Assembly: GCA_964628285.1 (NCBI GenBank)
Contig: CAZVNP010000007.1
Span: 20,183 to 84,182 of the forward strand
Length of the DNA stretch: 64,000 bases
Reading direction: 5' to 3'
From: JAPLDP01 sp964628285
GTDB lineage: Bacteria; Bacteroidota; Bacteroidia; Bacteroidales; JAGONC01
Position numbers and translations under genes: made by a program. How positions within the stretch are numbered: the stretch's first letter is position 1; each line of letters begins with the position of its first letter. The notes beneath the pieces were generated by a model that made no database searches, had not been told where the DNA came from, and saw nothing but the letters and a program-made list of their open reading frames with translations. Shown here in pieces: positions 47,685 to 56,267 of the stretch.

Positions 47685-48650
47685 TCAAAAGTAAACGTGA
47701 TGCAGCAGATAGGCCTGCACATACTCTTCAATACCTGCTTCAAGCGAATAGAAAGAGAAATCGTAACCTGAGGCGAGGAGTTTGTCCATGTCGGCCTGCG
47801 TGTAATATTGGTATTTATCCCTGATATCGGCAGGCGTATCGATGAATTCTATTCTTTCGGTTTTACCCATGGAATGAAAGGTAGCCCGGGCCAGGTCGAG
47901 GAAGGTCCGTGCCTGTCCTGTGCCGAGGTTATATAATCCGGCTGCAGGTTGTCTTTTCATCAGATAGAACAGCACGTCGATGACATCCTTCACATAAATA
48001 AAATCTCGTAACTGCTTGCCGTCCTCATAGTCGGGCCGGTGTGACCGGAAGAGCCTGACCCTTCCCGTCTCCGTTATTTGTTGCCAGGCATGGAAGATGA
48101 CGGAGGCCATGCGGCCTTTATGGTATTCATTCGGACCGTAGACATTGAAAAATTTCACGCCGGTCCAGTAGGGTGGTGCGGTGGCTTGTTTCAACATCCA
48201 CTTGTCAAATTCATTCTTTGACTCACCATAGAGGTTCAGGGGTTTAAGCTTTTCCACGACGTCATGATCATCCTTGAATCCGTTTTCGCCCAGACCGTAG
48301 GTTGCGGCTGACGAGGCATAGATCAACGGGATATTATACGTGGTGCAGGCTTGCCACATGGTTTTTGAATAGTTCAGGTTAAGCTCGTCAAAAACAGCCT
48401 TGTTGAATTCCGTCGTGTCGGTGCGGGCACCCAGATGAAAGATGAATTCAACATCACGGTGGTGTTCGCCCAGCCATTTGAAAAACGACATCCGCTCAAC
48501 GGTCATCAGGTAGCTTTTGTTCCTGAAATTCCTGTTCTTGATCTCACTGGAGAAATCATCGACAAGGACAATGTCCTTATAACCTTTATTATTCAGTTTA
48601 TTCACAAAGCAACTGCCGATAAAACCGGCCGCTCCTGTCACAATAATCAT
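47685..48650 (-). CDS. rfaD: ADP-L-glycero-D-manno-heptose 6-epimerase
   Basis: An extended-SDR epimerase of 321 residues that makes the LPS-core heptose donor. The NAD-binding loop VTGAAGFIGSCFV, FHLGARTDTTE, SSAATYG, the catalytic YGESK, FNVYGPNEYHKG, and DFIYVKDV are all family signatures. It forms a pathway with the heptose kinase gene elsewhere in the window. Confidence 0.93.
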   Translation of the reverse strand: MIIVTGAAGFIGSCFVNKLNNKGYKDIVLVDDFSSEIKNRNFRNKSYLMTVERMSFFKWLGEHHRDVEFIFHLGARTDTTEFNKAVFDELNLNYSKTMWQACTTYNIPLIYASSAATYGLGENGFKDDHDVVEKLKPLNLYGESKNEFDKWMLKQATAPPYWTGVKFFNVYGPNEYHKGRMASVIFHAWQQITETGRVRLFRSHRPDYEDGKQLRDFIYVKDVIDVLFYLMKRQPAAGLYNLGTGQARTFLDLARATFHSMGKTERIEFIDTPADIRDKYQYYTQADMDKLLASGYDFSFYSLEAGIEEYVQAYLLHHVYF

Positions 48651-48740
48651 AATGGTGAAGCTTTTTCAATGCAAAAATAGGAAATTGCCAGGTTAGAACA
48701 ATACGGATGAACCTGTTCAGCACTGTGGCGGCTGAAGAAC

Positions 48741-50108
48741 TCATTCACTGATCTTATTGGGCAGTTCCAGGCCATAACCCATCCGTTTATCATCGCGTTT
48801 CAGAAGAATGGCGAAGAGTATCCCTAAAATTCCGAATCCTGCAAGCAGGATGATGGTCCAGAAATAATTGAGTGTTCCTCCCGCCGGTACATTTTTGTTG
48901 GTAGCGTCGAGCACCTTTCCCATGATAAGCGGGACGAGCATCAGACCATAGTTTTGAATGGTGAACATGAAACCATAGGCAGTCCCCAGCCTTCTGACCT
49001 CAACAATTTTGGCGACGGCAGGCCACATCGCTGCCGGGACCAGCGAAAAAGCTATTCCCAGGATGACGAGGGGGACGTAAGGTGTCAAAGAGGTGAGTGA
49101 GAAGATGAGATGGACGCAAATCAACAGGAAAGAACCCAAAATCATGATGGAGGCACTTTTTCCCTTCACATCGCACCACCACCCGAATAAAGGCGTGAAA
49201 ACCACAGTTCCAAACGGTAACAGCGAGGTGATCTTCCCGCTGAACTCAGGCGTGAAATGAAATTTATTCATCAGGAAATCAGGAGCGAACCCTAGGAAGG
49301 GAAACACGGCCGAATAAAAGGTGACACACAGCAGGACGATAAAAATAAACGATTTGTTGGTGAGCAACAATCCGATGTCCCTGATGCTGAAATTATCCGG
49401 CTCCCCGGCAGTTTTCATTTCCGACATCTGCCTGTCGAAGCGGAAGTCTATGATGAGGTAAAATATAAAAGCGATCAAAGCTATCAGGATAAGCATGATA
49501 CCAAACCATCCGGCAGATGTCCAATGAGCTGCGTGTGCAACAATGCGTGGCGACAGGATAAGGGCGGCAGCGGTGCCAAAACGACCGAAAGCTACATTGA
49601 TGCCAAAAGCCAGTGCCAGCTCTTTGGTCTTGAACCACTTCGCAATGATTTTGTTAAGGATGACATAAAAGGTTTCAGCCCCCAGGCCGAAAATGATCCT
49701 GCCGAGGACCATCAGCTTGAGAGCCGGTGAATAATGCTGCAGGAAGGAACCCAGAAAGCCGTACCCCACCGTACCGCTGTGGAAATAACCGCTGGCGCCG
49801 AAAGCGGTTCCTAAGGTACCTATGACAATGAGTGAGATGAATACGATACCTGTTTTACGGATACCCCACCGATCCAAGATCATACCGCCTAAGAAAGCCA
49901 TCAGAAGGAATGAATTGGTAAAGGAATAGGCACCGTACATCATGCCATAGTCGGCATTGCTTAATCCGATCTCCGTCTGGAGTGTGCTCTTGATGCCCGA
50001 ATAGACATCATAGAAATAATAGGTGGCAAACATGACCAGACTGATCAGGAAAAGAGCAGCCCACCGTGCCAGAGCCGATTCGTTCAGCGCCCGTCGCATT
50101 GAATTCAT
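48741..50108 (-). CDS. Major facilitator superfamily transporter
   Basis: A 455-residue protein with about twelve membrane helices. The loop after helix 2 is GGMILDRWGIRKTGIVF, the MFS signature region, and the second half has FGWWCDVKGKSASIMILGS. General look is that of the sugar-phosphate/organic-anion or nitrate/nitrite-type subfamilies, but the substrate cannot be told. A long central cytoplasmic loop (about residues 210-240) joins the halves. It stands alone. Confidence 0.85.
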   Translation of the reverse strand: MNSMRRALNESALARWAALFLISLVMFATYYFYDVYSGIKSTLQTEIGLSNADYGMMYGAYSFTNSFLLMAFLGGMILDRWGIRKTGIVFISLIVIGTLGTAFGASGYFHSGTVGYGFLGSFLQHYSPALKLMVLGRIIFGLGAETFYVILNKIIAKWFKTKELALAFGINVAFGRFGTAAALILSPRIVAHAAHWTSAGWFGIMLILIALIAFIFYLIIDFRFDRQMSEMKTAGEPDNFSIRDIGLLLTNKSFIFIVLLCVTFYSAVFPFLGFAPDFLMNKFHFTPEFSGKITSLLPFGTVVFTPLFGWWCDVKGKSASIMILGSFLLICVHLIFSLTSLTPYVPLVILGIAFSLVPAAMWPAVAKIVEVRRLGTAYGFMFTIQNYGLMLVPLIMGKVLDATNKNVPAGGTLNYFWTIILLAGFGILGILFAILLKRDDKRMGYGLELPNKISE

Positions 50109-50331
50109 AACATATTATTTGATGAGGAAGCGGTTAATAAACATTTTAAGAAATGCCAAAAGTACAATATTACCCTGAAATAAAAAATCACATATTAATG
50201 TGGCAGGGTAAACCATCAAAACGAGAATAATATTAATTTTGCCCGACGGTAATGGGCTGCCGTCAAAAGTATATTTTTCTGCAACGAATTAATTATCACA
50301 AGTTTTAATCAATATTAATAACCAACGTTTT

Positions 50332-53292
50332 ATGAAGTTTTATCGATTTACTCCTGCCGTATTGGTCATGGTTTTTTCATTCTTTGTGATGGATCATTCC
50401 GTTGGCCAGATCAGCCGTGAGGGTGTGCCGCCGAGTTTTTCAGCGCCGGGCATCACCGGTGATTTTCAGGTGATTGAATTACCACCCCTTTCCCGGGATA
50501 TCATCAGCCATCTGGATGATAACCTGGCCAAAGGTCCGGGTCCTTACCGGATAGGTAAGACTATCCCTGTCAATGTTTCCATCGAGAATGCGGGCACCTG
50601 GACCGACCTGCCTTACGGCGGCAGAATATGGAGGCTGGGATTGAAATCCACCGGAGCCCTGGCTCTCAGCCTGTATTATAATCATTTCCAGCTGCCTGAG
50701 GGAGGTGAGCTGTACATTTACACTCAGGACAAAATGCAGGTCATAGGTGCCTTCACCTCTTTCAACAATGACCCCAGCGGCCTGTTTGCCACGGAGATTA
50801 TTAAGGGTGACGAACTGACACTGGAATATTTCCAGCCTGAAGAGGTCACCGGCCGGCCCGTCATCAGCATCTCCGATATGGCCTATATCGTGCGCGGTGT
50901 TTCCTTTGAGATGATGAACGGTCCCCAGGGAAGGGACCAGTCCTGGTGGTGCATGATCAACGTCAACTGTGAGGAAGGTGACGACTGGCAGAGTGAGAAA
51001 AAAGGAGTGGTGAGGGAATACCTCATCCTGGGTGGAGGTTGGGTAGGATGGTGCAGCGGCGGGCTTGTCAATAATACGAGTTGGGATCTCACTCCTTACA
51101 TGCTGACAGCCTACCATTGCGGTGAAGGCTGTACGGATATTCAATTTGCCCAGTGGATCTTTTACTTCAGATACGAAGCCTCCACCTGCACCGGCACCAC
51201 AGGCCCTACCAATTACACGGTGACAGGCTCCTCCTTCAAAGCCCAGGGCAGCATTGATACGGGTTCCGATTTTCTTTTACTGGAACTCAACAGCGATCCT
51301 CCTTCATCATGCGAACCTTACTGGAACGGCTGGAACCGTTCCAATGTCCCGAGTACCAGCGGCGTGGGGATTCATCACCCCATGGGTGACATTAAAAAAA
51401 TATCGACCTATAACACGGTTTTACAAAGTTCACAGTGGAATAACAACGGTGTTTTGTCTCACTGGAAAGTGGCCTGGGCTACGACACAAAACGGCACCTC
51501 CATCGTACAGGAAGGGTCGTCGGGTTCACCCCTGTTCGACAGTGAACATCATGTGGTGGGAACTCTCACAGGCTCCTATACATCGCTGACATGCGAAAAC
51601 CCTAGCGGTTACTCCACTTTCTACGGTAAGTTTTACTGGTCGTGGGATCAGATGGGCAACCAGCCCGACCAGCAACTGAAGTACTGGCTCGATCCCGCCA
51701 ATACGGGTGAGATGTATCTCCCGGGCACCGACGGCACGGTTCCTCAGGCGAATTTTACAGCCAGTGATGTCACCATTCCTCCGGGTGGCAGTGTCAATTT
51801 CACCGATCTCTCACAGGGTGGCCCGACGGGATGGCAGTGGACATTTAACGGTGGGGACCCTGACAGTTCCACCGACCAAAACCCACAAGGCATTGTATAC
51901 AATAACTATGGTTTTTATACCGTCAGCCTCACCATCACCAATCCTTTTGGCTCGGATACCGAAACCAAGACGAATTATATTTCTGTTGACGATCCTCCTG
52001 ATGCTGATTTTACTGCTAATCACACGGAAATAGGCGTGGGCGGGGCGGTGACGTTCTACGATGCTTCCCTCAACGATCCGCTGCAATGGCACTGGCAGTT
52101 CCAGGGTGGTACGCCCAGCGCCTCCTTCAACCAGAACCCGGCACCCATCCATTATTATACTGCCGGAGTATACCAGGTTAAGCTGACAGCCACCAATGAT
52201 TATGGCAGTGACACGGAGACCAAGGACAATTTCATAACGGTTTACGGCGCTCCTGAGCCTGATTTCATTGCCGATTCGACGATGATCCCTGTCGGGTACG
52301 CTGTCAATTTTACGGACATGACCTATGGCGCTCCCACGTCATGGCAGTGGACCTTCCAGGGTGGCTCACCCTCATCGTCGACCGACCAGAATCCGCAGGG
52401 CATCGTGTATAATAACCCCGGCGATTACTCCGTCACCCTTGTCGTTACCAGTCCCTATGGCAACGGTGACACCACCAAGGTCGATTACATCCATGTCATT
52501 CCACCACCCACACCCGACTTCCTGTCGGTCAACCGTTATATCACCGTGGGTTCGGCCACTTACTTTACCGACCAATCGACAAATGATCCCGATACCTGGG
52601 ATTGGGTTTTCGAAAGCGGCAATCCGGCCACCTCCAGCCTGCAGGATCCCGGCCCTGTTCAATACAATTCTCCCGGAGCCTTTGACGTTTCGCTGACTGT
52701 CGGCAATATGTGGGGTAATGCCACACTTACACGTCCCGATTACATTCATGTCGGCTATGTTCCTATGGCTGACTTTACGGCTGATCAAACCACGATCCTT
52801 GAAGGCGAAAGCGTTGATTTTACCGACCTTTCCACCGGGACCCCCACGGCGTGGAATTGGATGTTTGAAGGCGGCACGCCGGGGACCTCTGATTTGCAGA
52901 ATCCCTCCGGCATTGTATACGCTGATCATGGCGCCTATGATGTCAGCCTGACCGTCTTCAATGACTTCGGGCAGGATACCAAAACAATGACCGATTACAT
53001 CATCGTTGGAAGTGTCGGCTTAAATGAACCTTCGGGAAAAGAGAGCGGCCTGTATGTCTATCCCAACCCCACCACGGGTATGGTCAATGTCTTGTTCTCT
53101 GAGGGAATCCCTGATGTCATTACCCTGGAGATATATAATGCCATTGGTAATAAGGTGCTCTCTATGCAGGAAAAGAGTAACGGCACACAGGGCTTCCGGG
53201 TGGATCTGTCAGACCGGCCGGCAGGCATCTATCTCCTGCGCATCAAGACGTACGATCAGGTTACCATCAGAAAGATAACCCTGACACGATAA
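50332..53292 (+). CDS. T9SS-exported lysyl-endopeptidase-like serine protease with five PKD domains
   Basis: A 986-residue secreted protein. A signal peptide (to about residue 25) precedes an N-terminal propeptide-like domain (about 50-195). The trypsin-like S1 domain has His262 in LTAYHC, a likely Asp in GSDFLLLEL, and Ser397 in GSSGSPLF. VNVNCEEGDDWQSEKKGVV resembles the start of Achromobacter lysyl endopeptidase. Five PKD domains follow (about 475-895, each with WxWxFxGGxP and NPxGIVY patterns), then a sorting domain from YVYPNPTTGMVNV to the final ITLTR. Exported by T9SS and probably surface-bound or released. It abuts a paralog downstream. Confidence 0.9.
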   Translation: MKFYRFTPAVLVMVFSFFVMDHSVGQISREGVPPSFSAPGITGDFQVIELPPLSRDIISHLDDNLAKGPGPYRIGKTIPVNVSIENAGTWTDLPYGGRIWRLGLKSTGALALSLYYNHFQLPEGGELYIYTQDKMQVIGAFTSFNNDPSGLFATEIIKGDELTLEYFQPEEVTGRPVISISDMAYIVRGVSFEMMNGPQGRDQSWWCMINVNCEEGDDWQSEKKGVVREYLILGGGWVGWCSGGLVNNTSWDLTPYMLTAYHCGEGCTDIQFAQWIFYFRYEASTCTGTTGPTNYTVTGSSFKAQGSIDTGSDFLLLELNSDPPSSCEPYWNGWNRSNVPSTSGVGIHHPMGDIKKISTYNTVLQSSQWNNNGVLSHWKVAWATTQNGTSIVQEGSSGSPLFDSEHHVVGTLTGSYTSLTCENPSGYSTFYGKFYWSWDQMGNQPDQQLKYWLDPANTGEMYLPGTDGTVPQANFTASDVTIPPGGSVNFTDLSQGGPTGWQWTFNGGDPDSSTDQNPQGIVYNNYGFYTVSLTITNPFGSDTETKTNYISVDDPPDADFTANHTEIGVGGAVTFYDASLNDPLQWHWQFQGGTPSASFNQNPAPIHYYTAGVYQVKLTATNDYGSDTETKDNFITVYGAPEPDFIADSTMIPVGYAVNFTDMTYGAPTSWQWTFQGGSPSSSTDQNPQGIVYNNPGDYSVTLVVTSPYGNGDTTKVDYIHVIPPPTPDFLSVNRYITVGSATYFTDQSTNDPDTWDWVFESGNPATSSLQDPGPVQYNSPGAFDVSLTVGNMWGNATLTRPDYIHVGYVPMADFTADQTTILEGESVDFTDLSTGTPTAWNWMFEGGTPGTSDLQNPSGIVYADHGAYDVSLTVFNDFGQDTKTMTDYIIVGSVGLNEPSGKESGLYVYPNPTTGMVNVLFSEGIPDVITLEIYNAIGNKVLSMQEKSNGTQGFRVDLSDRPAGIYLLRIKTYDQVTIRKITLTR

Positions 53293-55188
53293 ATGGATTT
53301 TAACAGAGCCGGACTTTTCTTATTTTCCATGCTTATCTGGGGTATTTCTCCGGCACAGATCAACCGGGGTGGTACCCCTCCCGGTTTTAATTATGGTGGC
53401 GGACAAAAGATCCCTACCATTGAAATCGGCCAGATCGATTACGACAGAATCCACCGGGAGGATATGAGCCGTGATGCTTCCGGAGAACCATACCGTTTTG
53501 CCGTTATCATTAAGACTGATCTGTCACCGGATAGGGCAGGGATATGGACGACCTGTCCCGGATCGGGCCGCCTCTGGCGAATGAAAATCACCTCCCCCGG
53601 CGCCCTGGCCCTGGGTTTGTATTTCGACCGCTTCCGCCTTCCCGAGGGTAGCAGACTGTTTGTGTATGATGAAAAAGCGGTAAAAATAATCGGGGCATTC
53701 ACCAGCGACAACAATAATCCCGAAGAGGTGTTTGCCACCGAGATGGTACCCGGCAGCACGGCAGTCATTGAATACGTCGAACCTGTCGCGACCTCCGGTG
53801 GCTACCTCCTTCATCTGTCAGGAGTCGCGCATGCCTACCGGGGTGTGGATTTTTTATTTGATGGCGGTGCCAGAGGCTTCGGCGACTCGGGTCCCTGTGA
53901 GGTCAACGTTAACTGCAGTGAAGGGGACGCATGGCAAAATGAGAAAAAAGGCGTGGTGAGGATATCGGTCAGGAACGGATCCTATCTCTTCTGGTGCTCG
54001 GGTTCATTGATCAACAATACGAGCGGGGATTTCACTCCCTATATCCTTACCGCCGATCACTGTGCTTTTTATTCCGGTCAGTACGTTACAGCGCAGGACC
54101 TGAGACAATGGATCTTTTATTTTAATTATGAGGCTCCGGGATGTGACACCCCTCTCCGGGAACCCACTTACCGGAGCATGACGGGGGCCACTCTGGTGGC
54201 CCACGGCGGCAACACGGGCACCACCGGCTCCGACTTCTATCTCGTTCTCATGGATCAGAAGGTGCCGGGTACGTATGATCCTTATTTCAACGGATGGAAT
54301 CGTGATAATGTGGTGTCTGACGGGGGTGTGTGCATACAACATCCCGAGGGTGACATCAAAAAGATATCCACCTATGATACGCCCACAGTCTCCTCGGAAT
54401 GGAACGGCAATGGCCTCCAGTCACACTGGAGGGTGCAATGGCAGGCCACGGCTCACGGTCACGGCGTGACCGAAGGCGGATCGTCGGGATCTCCTTTATT
54501 TAATCAGGCGGGCCTTATCATCGGCACACTGACCGGCGGTGAATCGTCATGTGACAACCCGAACGGCCATGACTATTTCGGTAAGTTTTACTGGCACTGG
54601 CAGTCCAACGGCACCACAGCGGCCACGCACCTCAGCGACTGGCTCGATCCCGCGGCGACGGGAGAGCATCAGCTGCCCGGGCGCTATTATGAGAACATTG
54701 TCGTCGCTTTCTTTGCTGCCGATACCACCGCTGTACCTGTCGGCGGCACAGTAGATTTCACCGACCAGTCGAGTGGCAATCCCAATTCATGGTATTGGAC
54801 CTTTAATGGCGGTGATCCCGTCACATCCGTCGATCAAAATCCTTCCGGCATCAGATACCCAAACTACGGAGACTACAGTGTGACGCTCATTACGCATAAT
54901 GATCAGACCTCCGATACGCTGACCATGAGTAAATACATCCATGTGGTCCCTGTCGTTTCGCCCAATCCTTCCGGGGGATTGTACAATGTTTTCTTAGGTA
55001 AGGATGCCACAGCACTCCCCGATTTAAAAATTTTCAATCTGTTGGGGCAACAGTTAACCGTCCCGGTGAGTGTCATTGATCATTCCTTAGTCACGGTTAA
55101 TTTGTCCGGCCGGTCATCCGGTGAATATATTTTAAAAGTCACCGTCCCTGACAAGAGCACCTATTATAAGCTTTTCCTCGTCAAATAA
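53293..55188 (+). CDS. T9SS-exported lysyl-endopeptidase-like serine protease with one PKD domain
   Basis: A 631-residue paralog of the preceding gene; its ATG directly follows that gene's stop codon. The layout is the same but shorter: signal peptide, propeptide-like domain with NRGGTPPGFNY, S1 domain with His256 in TADHC, GSDFYLVLMD and Ser398 in GSSGSPLF, one PKD domain (about 475-555) and a sorting domain (VVSPNPSGGLYNVFLG, ending YKLFLVK). Translational coupling with the upstream protease is likely. Substrate is unknown, protein degradation being the simplest role. Confidence 0.88.
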   Translation: MDFNRAGLFLFSMLIWGISPAQINRGGTPPGFNYGGGQKIPTIEIGQIDYDRIHREDMSRDASGEPYRFAVIIKTDLSPDRAGIWTTCPGSGRLWRMKITSPGALALGLYFDRFRLPEGSRLFVYDEKAVKIIGAFTSDNNNPEEVFATEMVPGSTAVIEYVEPVATSGGYLLHLSGVAHAYRGVDFLFDGGARGFGDSGPCEVNVNCSEGDAWQNEKKGVVRISVRNGSYLFWCSGSLINNTSGDFTPYILTADHCAFYSGQYVTAQDLRQWIFYFNYEAPGCDTPLREPTYRSMTGATLVAHGGNTGTTGSDFYLVLMDQKVPGTYDPYFNGWNRDNVVSDGGVCIQHPEGDIKKISTYDTPTVSSEWNGNGLQSHWRVQWQATAHGHGVTEGGSSGSPLFNQAGLIIGTLTGGESSCDNPNGHDYFGKFYWHWQSNGTTAATHLSDWLDPAATGEHQLPGRYYENIVVAFFAADTTAVPVGGTVDFTDQSSGNPNSWYWTFNGGDPVTSVDQNPSGIRYPNYGDYSVTLITHNDQTSDTLTMSKYIHVVPVVSPNPSGGLYNVFLGKDATALPDLKIFNLLGQQLTVPVSVIDHSLVTVNLSGRSSGEYILKVTVPDKSTYYKLFLVK

Positions 55189-55194
55189 CGGTTT

Positions 55195-56229
55195 CTATTT
55201 TGTTCGTTTGCTGACATATTCCCGCCATTTGTCAACAACGGCAGCCATGTCATCGGGTAGCTCCGAGTCGAAGAAGAGCTCTTTCCCTGACGAGGGATGC
55301 CGGAAGCCGAGCGATTTGGCATGCAGGGCCTGGCGTGGCAGGAGAGTAAAGCAATTTTGAACGAATTGTTTATATTTTGAAAAGGTCGTCCCTTTCAGTA
55401 TTTTATCGCCGCCATATTCATCATCATTGAACAGTGGGTGGCCGATGTATTTCATATGGGCGCGGATCTGGTGCGTGCGGCCTGTCTCGAGTTCACAACT
55501 GATGAGGGTGGTGTAACCGAAACGCTCCAGCACCCTGTAATGGGTCACGGCACATTTTCCATGATCGCCGTCGGGAAAGACAACCATCATCTTACGGTCT
55601 TTCAGGCTGCGCCCGATATGACCGGTGACGGTGTCCTCGTCGTTTTTCACATCACCCCATACCAGTGCGATATATTGCCGTTTAACGGCATGGGTGAAAA
55701 ATTCGCGGGCCAGGGCCCATTGTGCCGGTTCGTTTTTAGCCACGAGCATGATGCCGGAGGTGTTCTTGTCGATGCGGTGAACGAGATAAGGCCTGGCATG
55801 AGGGTCCTCCTGCCGGCTATGATGCAAATGATAGGTTAAAGCATTGACGAGTGTCCCCGTATAGTTGCCGAAGGCTGGATGGACCACCATGCCCGCTTCC
55901 TTGTTGACCACAACGATATCGTGGTCTTCATATACGATGTTCACCGGGATGTTTTCAGGCACGATCTCTATTTCGCGGGGAGGGTAGCTCATAACGACCG
56001 AGATCAGGTCGCCGGGTTTGATTTTGTAGCTGGGTTTGACGGGATTGCCGTTCACCAGTATGTTGCCTGTTTTGGCAGCCATCTGGATCTTGTTGCGTGA
56101 CACATTCTCAAGCCGGTGCATGAGGAATTTGTCGATACGCAACATCCCCTGACCCGGGTCAATGGTCAGGCTGAAGTGTTCAAATAATTCGCCTTGGTCA
56201 TTGGATGTCACAGGATGGTCAGTCATCAT
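55195..56229 (-). CDS. RluA-family RNA pseudouridine synthase
   Basis: A 344-residue enzyme with an N-terminal S4 RNA-binding domain (RIDKFLMHRLENVSRNKIQMAAKTGNILVNG) and the catalytic domain with the active-site Asp in HRIDKNTSGIMLVAK. YEDHDIVVVNKEAGMVVHP and ELETGRTHQIRAHMKYIGHPLFNDDEYGG are typical. It is closest in style to RluD, which modifies 23S rRNA. Probably read with the PASTA cluster on the same strand. Confidence 0.92.
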   Translation of the reverse strand: MMTDHPVTSNDQGELFEHFSLTIDPGQGMLRIDKFLMHRLENVSRNKIQMAAKTGNILVNGNPVKPSYKIKPGDLISVVMSYPPREIEIVPENIPVNIVYEDHDIVVVNKEAGMVVHPAFGNYTGTLVNALTYHLHHSRQEDPHARPYLVHRIDKNTSGIMLVAKNEPAQWALAREFFTHAVKRQYIALVWGDVKNDEDTVTGHIGRSLKDRKMMVVFPDGDHGKCAVTHYRVLERFGYTTLISCELETGRTHQIRAHMKYIGHPLFNDDEYGGDKILKGTTFSKYKQFVQNCFTLLPRQALHAKSLGFRHPSSGKELFFDSELPDDMAAVVDKWREYVSKRTK

Positions 56230-56267
56230 TTCCTGGCAAAGTGAACGAATATGTGATTTACGAGAGG

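Noticed and set aside
52372..52929. Minus-strand frame of 185 codons opposite the PKD domains
   Set aside because: Its repeated pattern mirrors the PKD repeats on the plus strand, so it is a shadow.
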